From Saprospirales bacterium (lineage in GTDB: Bacteria; Bacteroidota; Bacteroidia; Chitinophagales; Saprospiraceae): DNA of 12,181 nucleotides. Location: the NCBI GenBank assembly GCA_024642645.1, contig JAHEAS010000038.1, positions 1 through 12,181 on the forward strand, given 5' to 3'. The translations under genes and the position numbers were made by a program. Positions 7,421 to 12,181 of this stretch are shown here, piece after piece (the stretch's first letter is position 1; every line of letters starts with the position of its first letter). Under the pieces are notes generated by a model. That model ran no database searches, was not told where the DNA came from, and saw only the letters and a program-made list of their open reading frames with translations.

Positions 7421-7499
7421 GAGTTATGAGTTTTGGGTTTCGAGTTTCGAGTTGGAGTGCGAGGGTAACTCGAAACTCAAAACTCAAAACTCAAAACTT
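7421..7499. repeat. Inverted heptamer array able to fold into a ~33-bp hairpin in the lysS leader
   Basis: The left arm is five 7-base units: GAGTTAT, GAGTTTT, GGGTTTC, GAGTTTC and GAGTTGG (7421-7455). After a spacer the right arm is AACTCGA, AACTCAA, AACTCAA, AACTCAA (7467-7494) and a final AACTT. Bases 7421-7453 and 7467-7499 are complementary at 29 of 33 positions around a 13-base loop. The structure ends 5 bases before the lysS start codon, so in RNA it would occupy almost the whole leader and could sequester the ribosome entry region. Confidence 0.9.
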
Positions 7500-7511
7500 T
7501 AAAAAAGTCGG

Positions 7512-7545
7512 CAAAAATAGGGGAAAACTGAGGAATGCCCGCAAA
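7512..7545 (-). promoter_or_regulatory. Candidate lysS promoter (Bacteroidota type)
   Basis: On the minus strand, TATTTTTG (7519 down to 7512) matches the Bacteroidota -7 consensus TAnnTTTG exactly. A TTTG (7545-7542) lies 22 bases upstream, near the expected -33 position. Transcription would start at about 7505, giving a leader of about 90 bases that contains the inverted heptamer array. The match is by eye only. Confidence 0.55.
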
Positions 7546-7580
7546 ATCAAATGAAATTCAAATGTCAAGGGCAAAAGAAA

Positions 7581-7619
7581 CGCCGCCTCTAAATTTTGCT
7601 ACTTTTGCGGCGCTTTTTT
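7581..7619. other. GC stem-loop with T-run over the foldase promoter
   Basis: CGCCGC (7581-7586) can pair with GCGGCG (7607-7612) around a 20-base loop, and T6 follows at 7614-7619. The shape resembles a weak terminator, but no plus-strand gene lies upstream to terminate and the promoter core at 7600-7607 is inside the loop. It may be chance, a binding palindrome, or a guard against antisense transcription. Confidence 0.25.
7600..7607 (+). promoter_or_regulatory. Candidate -7 element for the foldase genes
   Basis: TACTTTTG matches the Bacteroidota TAnnTTTG -7 consensus and is followed by GC, as often seen. No good TTTG is seen at the usual -33 spacing, so support is partial. A start near 7615 would give a leader of about 110 bases before the foldase ATG at 7727. 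Confidence 0.45.
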
Positions 7620-7726
7620 GGCCGCTCTGCAATGGGCTCCGGCAATTTTATGATACTGCCGCCGTTTTTGCACAGCTCCCAACAACCTTTATTCAAAGCA
7701 TTTTGATAACCAAAATACATCCTACC

Positions 7727-9706
7727 ATGCTGAATCGTTTTTTGATTTTGCTTTTGACAAGTATCCTCTCTACCGGACTTTTTGCTCAGAAGGACGACCC
7801 CGTGCTATTTTCCGTAGACAATTCGCCTGTCCACCTTTCGGAATTCAACTATATTTATTCAAAAACAAACGGTGACAAAGCTGATTATTCAAAAGCTAGT
7901 CTTCAAGAGTACCTCGACCTTTACACTAATTTCAAACTGAAGGTGAAAAAGGCCAAGGACATGAGGCTTGACACCATCTCATCGCTCAAGCAAGAACTCG
8001 ATGGCTACCGCCGCCAGCTTGCCGACTCCTACCTGATTGACCGGGAGGTCACTGAAAAACTGGTGGATGAAGCCTACGAACGTACCAAGCAGGATGTGGA
8101 TGTGAGCCATATTATGGTGGGTTTCGCACCGAATGCCTCGCCAGCCGATACGCTCACTGCTTGGAGCAAAATACTGGAAGCCAAGAAAAAACTTGAGGCA
8201 GGTGAAGATTTTGGTGCTACCGCAATGGTTTACTCCACTGATAAATCAGTGGCAAAAAACCTGGGACATATCGGCTTTGTGACTTCCCTTTTCCCTAACG
8301 GATTTTACGCCCTGGAGACAGCCGCTTACAATGCCCCCATCGGCAAACTTCAAGGCCCCATCCGCACCAACGGCGGCTACCACTTGCTCATCGTTCACAG
8401 TCGTCGCCCGGCACGTGGTGAAGTGGAAGTGGCCCATATCATGGTACGTCTGGACAAATTCCCCGATGGCATCAAGGCTCGCCGCAGCATTGACTCACTT
8501 TATTCCTTGTTGCAAGGAGGAGCCAACTTTGAAGATATAGCAAAATCCTCCTCGATGGACCAAGCCACAGCTGCCAAAGGTGGTTATATCGGTTTTTTCG
8601 GCATCAATCGCTACGAGAAAGCCTTTGAAGACGTCGCCTTTTCCCTTAAAAACGATGATGATTTTTCCCCGCCCATTCAGACAACCATCGGCTGGCATAT
8701 CATCAAGCGCATTAGCTTGAAACAGAACGAACCATTCACCGTGGTAAAATCAAGGCTTCAAAACCAGATTAAGCAGGATAATCGTTACGAGCTTGCAAGG
8801 CTGAAAATGATCGAACGCATCAAGCGGGAGAGCAATTTTACAGAAGACCATACAACGCTTGCTGCCTTCACTGCCTCTTTAGAAGCAGATTCTTCCAAAA
8901 GTTTTTTGACATACAAATGGAAAGCTCCTGAGACACCGTCAACTAATCCCCTTTTTGCCTTTAAAAATTCGGAAAAGGTGACACTCGGCGACTTTGCTGA
9001 CTACTGTGCGAAAGCATCCCGCAAGCGCCAGCAAATGGCTGGCTCCGGTATTACAGAAACGGTCAATAGCCTTTACACCGACTTTGTAAGCGAAGCAGCA
9101 CTGAAACACGAGGAAAGATTGCTAGACAGCAAGTACCCCGAATTCAAATCGCTAATGCGGGAGTATGAGGAGGGTGTGATGCTTTTTGAGGTTACCAAAA
9201 TGGAGGTTTGGGATAAGGCCTCTGCCGATTCCGTTGGGTTGGAAGCATTTTTTGACAAAAACAAAACCAACTACAAATGGGAGGAGCGTGCCGTGTTGAG
9301 CCAGTTTGCTCTGGTTGAAAAATCGAAAGATAAAATCAACCAGATACGGGAATTTGCAAGGCACAACGACCCAGATGCCGTGCTTGCAAAATTCAATACA
9401 GAGGAAGACAAAATCCTAAGCCGCATTGAAAAGCAATACGAAAAAGGACGCAACGAAGTAGTTGATAAAATGGAGTGGAAGGCTGGTTCGCTGTCACCCG
9501 TTGATATCAGCAAGCGTGACAAATCCTACAACTTCTTCAAACTTGAAGAGATACTGCCTCCAGGCCAAAAGACATTGCAAGAGGCCCGTGGTTATGTGGT
9601 AGCCGACTACCAAGACTACTTGGAAAAGCGTTGGTTGGAGTCGCTCCGGAAAGAATACAAGGTAAAGACGAGTGACAAAGTATTCAACAATATGGTTAAA
9701 AAGTAA
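7727..9706 (+). CDS. Periplasmic peptidyl-prolyl isomerase/foldase with two parvulin domains
   Basis: The 659-residue protein is a parvulin-type (PpiC/SurA/PpiD-like) foldase that would catalyse proline isomerisation and hold unfolded envelope proteins. A signal peptide is clear (MLNRFLILLLTSILSTGLFA, cleavage near residue 20 before QKDD). Residues 25-120 are a helical SurA-like N-terminal region. The first rotamase domain spans about 123-226 (DVSHIMVGF ... GGYHLLIVHSRRP); the second about 231-331 (EVEVAHIMVRL ... IGWHIIKRISLK). The last 330 residues are helical and charged and are not assigned. The start was placed at 7727, where the signal peptide begins, rather than at upstream in-frame ATGs. 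It heads a series of three foldase-type genes on the plus strand, separated by about 200-base spacers with repeats. Likely role: carrying outer-membrane and secreted proteins across the periplasm. Confidence 0.9.
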   Translation: MLNRFLILLLTSILSTGLFAQKDDPVLFSVDNSPVHLSEFNYIYSKTNGDKADYSKASLQEYLDLYTNFKLKVKKAKDMRLDTISSLKQELDGYRRQLADSYLIDREVTEKLVDEAYERTKQDVDVSHIMVGFAPNASPADTLTAWSKILEAKKKLEAGEDFGATAMVYSTDKSVAKNLGHIGFVTSLFPNGFYALETAAYNAPIGKLQGPIRTNGGYHLLIVHSRRPARGEVEVAHIMVRLDKFPDGIKARRSIDSLYSLLQGGANFEDIAKSSSMDQATAAKGGYIGFFGINRYEKAFEDVAFSLKNDDDFSPPIQTTIGWHIIKRISLKQNEPFTVVKSRLQNQIKQDNRYELARLKMIERIKRESNFTEDHTTLAAFTASLEADSSKSFLTYKWKAPETPSTNPLFAFKNSEKVTLGDFADYCAKASRKRQQMAGSGITETVNSLYTDFVSEAALKHEERLLDSKYPEFKSLMREYEEGVMLFEVTKMEVWDKASADSVGLEAFFDKNKTNYKWEERAVLSQFALVEKSKDKINQIREFARHNDPDAVLAKFNTEEDKILSRIEKQYEKGRNEVVDKMEWKAGSLSPVDISKRDKSYNFFKLEEILPPGQKTLQEARGYVVADYQDYLEKRWLESLRKEYKVKTSDKVFNNMVKK

Positions 9707-9727
9707 GTTGGCAGTTGGCAATTTGGG
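9707..9727. repeat. Short GTTGGCA heptamer pair
   Basis: Two exact GTTGGCA units (9707-9713 and 9714-9720) start directly after the stop codon of the first foldase gene and are followed by a related 7-mer, ATTTGGG. This is a minimal example of the phased heptamer arrays seen elsewhere in the window, with its own word. Confidence 0.6.
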
Positions 9728-9735
9728 TAGCAATT

Positions 9736-9888
9736 AAATAATTCAAGTTGCGGATAATTTAAGACTTGAGCTGGTTGATGGAGTTTGTGAGGTTGATAAG
9801 GGTTGATTTTACCCCCAAGCTGCTAAATATCAACCTTTATCAACTAAATCAACCCTTATCAACCAGCATCCGCAACTTAGGTTAAATA
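9736..9888. repeat. Palindromic intergenic element, copy 1 (153 bp)
   Basis: This element is about 93% identical to copy 2 at 10816-10958. It begins AAATAATTCAAG and ends AGGTTAAATA. Near its ends are perfect 11-bp inverted repeats, AAGTTGCGGAT (9745-9755) and ATCCGCAACTT (9868-9878). Inside, the left half carries GGTTGAT words (for example GGTTGATAAGGGTTGAT) and the right half carries the reverse complement ATCAACC words in roughly 10-base steps. The RNA could fold into one long hairpin. No ORF of note and no clear target-site duplication is seen. Confidence 0.93.
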
Positions 9889-9915
9889 CCTACTTCGACT
9901 GACCAACCAACGATT

Positions 9916-10821
9916 ATGAACTTCACGAAGTCAAATATTTTTCAGCAAAAAAATAGGCCAGGCGGGAAACATTTTCCCGCCTGGTTTCTGCTTTTTTTAG
10001 CGGCCATAATACTAATTGGTGCCTGTACAAATAGTGGAAAGCACTCGAAGGACGACCGGCAACTTGGCCGCATTTACGGTAAAACACTTTTCCTTTCCGA
10101 CATGGACGGTATGTTGCCGCAAGGTATTACCGCAGCGGATAGCACCGTTATCATTGACACTTACGTGCGGTATTGGATGCGGGAAATGGCGCTGTTGCAC
10201 GAGGCCGAGCAAAACATTCCAAAAGACCTGAACCTCGAAAAACTGGTGGCCGACTACCGCTCGTCGCTCATCAAGAACAACTATGGCAACCTCGTGATGA
10301 ACAAGTTACTAGACTCGACTGTCACCTCCGTCCAGTTGCAAGAGTTCTACGAAAAAAACAAAGAACAATACCAGCTTGAAACGCCCATTTTACGCTGCCG
10401 ATTCATCAAAGCCCCACGAAATGCCCCAAACTCAGACAAGGCGCAAGATTGGTGGAACAGCAATAAAGGCGAGGGTTTCGCAGAACTTTCGAGGTGGTGC
10501 ACCCAGCATGCTGCCGTAAGCTATTTGCAGGACAGCATTTGGTACAATGTGGACGACATTGCCGTCTTTATGCCCCGGGGAGCACTCACCGTTGATAATG
10601 TAGAAAACCGCCGGGATTTCATTCAAAGGGACGACAATTTTGTTTACTATTTCAAACTGTTGGAATTGGTACGAAAGACAGAAATTGCACCGCTATCTTA
10701 TATCGAAGCACAAGCCCGCAAGGTTATTTTGCATAAAAGGAAAACTGAACTCCTCGAAGACCTGAAAGACAAATTATACCAAGAAGCCATTAGGAAAAAG
10801 AACCTGGAAGTGTATAAATAA
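9916..10821 (+). CDS. Lipoprotein with SurA-like N-region and degenerate parvulin-like domain
   Basis: The 301-residue protein lies between two parvulin foldase genes and probably belongs to the same chaperone set. A lipoprotein signal is seen: basic residues 12-18, a hydrophobic run 22-34, then IGAC with Cys37 as the lipidated residue. Residues 75-150 are helical (VRYWMREMALLHEAEQ ... YEKNKEQYQLE) and resemble the SurA-type chaperone region. Residues about 154-252 follow the outline of a parvulin domain: TPILRCRFIK where family members have a HIL-type strand, and FVYYFKLLELV where they have GYHLI. The usual histidine strand and the G-G-x-L-G core are missing, so isomerase activity is doubtful. 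The ATG at 9916 is the only good start before the signal peptide. The stop codon lies inside repeat copy 2. A terminator-like hairpin lies within codons 11-28. Confidence 0.8.
   Translation: MNFTKSNIFQQKNRPGGKHFPAWFLLFLAAIILIGACTNSGKHSKDDRQLGRIYGKTLFLSDMDGMLPQGITAADSTVIIDTYVRYWMREMALLHEAEQNIPKDLNLEKLVADYRSSLIKNNYGNLVMNKLLDSTVTSVQLQEFYEKNKEQYQLETPILRCRFIKAPRNAPNSDKAQDWWNSNKGEGFAELSRWCTQHAAVSYLQDSIWYNVDDIAVFMPRGALTVDNVENRRDFIQRDDNFVYYFKLLELVRKTEIAPLSYIEAQARKVILHKRKTELLEDLKDKLYQEAIRKKNLEVYK
9947..9998 (+). other. Terminator-like hairpin inside the 5' coding region of the lipoprotein gene
   Basis: A perfect 12-bp inverted repeat, CCAGGCGGGAAA (9958-9969) and TTTCCCGCCTGG (9973-9984), leaves a 3-base loop. 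It is preceded by A7 (9947-9953) and followed, 7 bases later, by T7 (9992-9998). It encodes the stretch from the charged N-region into the signal peptide, yet has the look of a bidirectional intrinsic terminator or attenuator. Confidence 0.6.
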
Positions 10822-10958
10822 TTCAAGCTGTGGATAATTTAAGACTTGAGCTGGTTGATGCGGTTTATGAGGTTGATAAGGGTTGATTTTACACCCAAGC
10901 CGCTAAATATCAACTATATCAACCCTTATCAACCAATATCCGCAACTTAGGTTAAATA
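10816..10958. repeat. Palindromic intergenic element, copy 2 (143 bp)
   Basis: This matches copy 1 (9736-9888) with about 10 substitutions and one 10-base gap, in the same orientation. The gap is exactly one internal unit (CTTTATCAAC) of the right-hand word array. The end repeats have decayed slightly: AAGCTGTGGAT on the left against ATCCGCAACTT on the right. The element starts with AAATAATTC, and its TAA (10819-10821) is the stop codon of the lipoprotein gene. Confidence 0.93.
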
Positions 10959-10959
10959 G

Positions 10960-10990
10960 GCGTATTAGCACATTAGCGTGTCGGTTAGCT
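10960..10990. repeat. Imperfect octamer repeat GC(G/A)(T/C)ATTA upstream of the SurA-like gene
   Basis: GCGTATTA (10960-10967), GCACATTA (10968-10975) and then GCGTGTCG and GTTAGC follow in 8-base steps. TTAGC occurs three times. It sits right after repeat copy 2 and 31 bases before the SurA-like start codon. It is short and imperfect, and is listed because it fits the pattern of word arrays in the neighbouring spacers. Confidence 0.4.
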
Positions 10991-11021
10991 TTCTACCCTA
11001 TACGACAATAAAAATTTACCA

Positions 11022-12181
11022 ATGATAAAAAGAATTGCCCTCGGACTTTTGACCCTCTTTATTGCTTCCCAAATATTTGCCCAAAGGGAAGTAATCGACA
11101 AAGTGATTGCCAACGTTGGCGGCGAATATGTACTGCTTTCCGAGCTGGAAGAGCAAATTGCGCTCATTGGCGATCGCCAAGGTGGCCAAATACCACCAGA
11201 TGCCCGCTGCCTGATGTTGGACAATTTGCTCACGCAAAAACTCCTCGTCAACCAGGCCAAAATCGACAGCGTGGAAGTAAAAGATGAAGAGGTGGAAGAC
11301 CAGATGAACGCCCGTATCGAGCAAATCCTGGACTACATGGGTGGCGATGTCAACCAGTTTGAGGAGTATTATGGCCAATCCATTGGCGAGGTAAAACAAT
11401 CCTTCCGGGAAGACCTCAAAAGTCAGCTACTCGCTGACCGGATGCGGAACAAAGTCATGGAAGGCATTAGCGTAACTCCTTCAGAAGTAAAGGCTTTTTT
11501 CAAGAAAATACCCCGTGACAGCCTACCCTACTTCAACTCGGAGGTGGAAATCGGGGAAATCGTGATGAAACCAGAAATCAATGAAACAGAGCGCCAGAAG
11601 GCCATTGACAAGCTCGAAAGCATCCGCAAACGCATCGTTGAAGGTGGCGAAGATTTTGCCGAAATGGCCAAGAAGTACTCTGACGACTTCGCCAGCGCCC
11701 GTATCGGCGGTGAACTCGGCTGGACAAAGCGGGGCAAGTTCGTGCCTGCCTTTGAAGCAGCAGCCTATAAGCTCGACGAGAACGAAATTTCAAGCGTCGT
11801 GGAATCAGAATTTGGATATCACCTCATCCAATTACTGGGACGCCGTGGCAACAGCATCAGCACCCGGCACATCCTAATTAAACCAGAAATAACCGATGCC
11901 GACCTCCAACTTACCGAGCACAAACTCGACTCCGTGCGACATTTGCTCATGTCGGATAGCATCGGTTTTTCAAGAGCCGTAAAGGCTTTTGGCTACAAAG
12001 AGGTTCAAAGCTTCAACAACGACGGCAAGCTTGTCAACCCCGCCAGCGGCAATTCGTTTTTTGAAATTGGCGACTTGGAGCCTTCCATTTATTTCACCAT
12101 TGATACGATGAAGGTCGGCGGCTTTTCAAAGTCCTTCAGCTTTACCGACCAGCGTGGCGAGACGTTTTTTCGGATTGTACA
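11022..12181 (+). CDS. surA: SurA-like periplasmic peptidyl-prolyl isomerase (3' end outside window)
   Basis: The frame is open from ATG at 11022 to the end of the window; 386 residues are visible. The signal peptide is MIKRIALGLLTLFIASQIFA, cut near residue 20 before QREV. The SurA N-terminal chaperone domain begins VIDKVIANVGGEYVLLSELE (24-43), with ARCLMLDNLLTQKLLVNQA (61-79) typical of the family. The first parvulin domain spans about 174-277: VEIGEIVMKP, EGGEDFAEMAKKYSDD, IGGELGWTKRGKFVPAFE and FGYHLIQLL. A second begins with TRHILIKPE (281-289) and is cut by the window edge. In E. coli SurA escorts outer-membrane proteins through the periplasm; here it would serve outer-membrane and T9SS clients. 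It lies 200 bases after the lipoprotein gene, behind repeat copy 2, and may be read from the same transcript or from an unseen promoter. Confidence 0.92.
   Translation, partial: MIKRIALGLLTLFIASQIFAQREVIDKVIANVGGEYVLLSELEEQIALIGDRQGGQIPPDARCLMLDNLLTQKLLVNQAKIDSVEVKDEEVEDQMNARIEQILDYMGGDVNQFEEYYGQSIGEVKQSFREDLKSQLLADRMRNKVMEGISVTPSEVKAFFKKIPRDSLPYFNSEVEIGEIVMKPEINETERQKAIDKLESIRKRIVEGGEDFAEMAKKYSDDFASARIGGELGWTKRGKFVPAFEAAAYKLDENEISSVVESEFGYHLIQLLGRRGNSISTRHILIKPEITDADLQLTEHKLDSVRHLLMSDSIGFSRAVKAFGYKEVQSFNNDGKLVNPASGNSFFEIGDLEPSIYFTIDTMKVGGFSKSFSFTDQRGETFFRIV

Larger units (their letters stand above)
7416..7726. other. Divergent control region between lysS and the foldase genes (311 bp, no gene)
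   Basis: This gap holds, from left to right: the inverted AGTTTTG-type array (7421-7499), a minus-strand promoter candidate for lysS (7512-7545), a short GC stem with a T-run (7581-7619) overlapping a plus-strand promoter core (7600-7607), and about 110 bases of leader before the foldase start at 7727. The plus frame is open from 7535 to the foldase start, but the translation looks non-biological (LNFATFAALFWPLCNGLRQ). A signal peptide begins only at 7727, so I treat it as untranslated. Confidence 0.7.

Noticed and set aside
4628..7499. CRISPR array
   Set aside because: Repeat units are 7-8 bases without spacers, unlike CRISPR repeats of about 25-40 bases with unique spacers, and no cas gene is seen.
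7416..7505. T-box riboswitch in the lysS leader
   Set aside because: No T-box consensus or specifier loop is visible; the leader is explained by the inverted heptamer array.
7535..7726. 64-residue extension of the first foldase
   Set aside because: It would place a signal peptide in the middle of the protein and would start upstream of the proposed promoter core.
9736..10958. Insertion sequence
   Set aside because: Neither copy encodes a protein and no clear target duplication is seen; TAAATA at both ends of both copies looks like part of the element.

Overview
The window looks like chromosomal DNA from a Bacteroidota bacterium, probably of the Saprospiria/Chitinophagia side, although the exact rank is a guess. 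The reasons are: a protein ending in a type B C-terminal sorting domain of the type IX secretion system (T9SS), TAnnTTTG-type promoter cores, start codons without Shine-Dalgarno sequences, and a run of SurA/PpiC-like periplasmic foldase genes. No phage, transposase, CRISPR array, tRNA or rRNA gene is visible.

Layout. Bases 1-1187 (+ strand) hold the 3' end of a T9SS-exported protein gene and a GNAT acetyltransferase. A strong bidirectional terminator (1192-1232) separates them from a block of six genes on the - strand. In the direction of transcription these are lysS (lysyl-tRNA synthetase), ddl (D-alanine--D-alanine ligase), a DEDDh 3'-5' exonuclease, a PPK2-family polyphosphate kinase, an Hsp15-like S4 RNA-binding protein, and a di-haem cytochrome c peroxidase predicted to be a lipoprotein. 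A 311-bp divergent control region (7416-7726) separates lysS from a + strand series of three envelope foldase genes: a 659-residue protein with two parvulin domains, a 301-residue lipoprotein with a degenerate parvulin-like region, and a SurA-like protein that runs off the end of the window. The three probably escort outer-membrane and secreted proteins through the periplasm, which fits an organism with T9SS cargo.

The genes are mostly ordinary; the unusual material lies between them. Many spacers carry arrays of a short word, usually 7 bases, repeated in phase. At several sites the word array is followed after a short gap by its reverse complement, so the site could fold into a long hairpin. 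The word differs from site to site: AGTTTTG before the exonuclease gene and in the lysS leader, AATCGTA between lysS and ddl, GGGAAATT inside ddl, GTTGGCA after the first foldase gene, and an ATCAACC-type word in two 93%-identical elements of 153 and 143 bp that follow the first and second foldase genes. The last two differ by exactly one 10-base unit, which suggests expansion and contraction of the words. The ddl array is read in frame and adds residues to the enzyme. Two other arrays lie just upstream of true starts and stay open, so automatic start calls there would give false N-terminal extensions.

Start sites for the peroxidase, S4 protein, exonuclease, lysS and first foldase were moved downstream of the longest possible ORF on the basis of signal peptides, family N-termini and overlap with neighbours.
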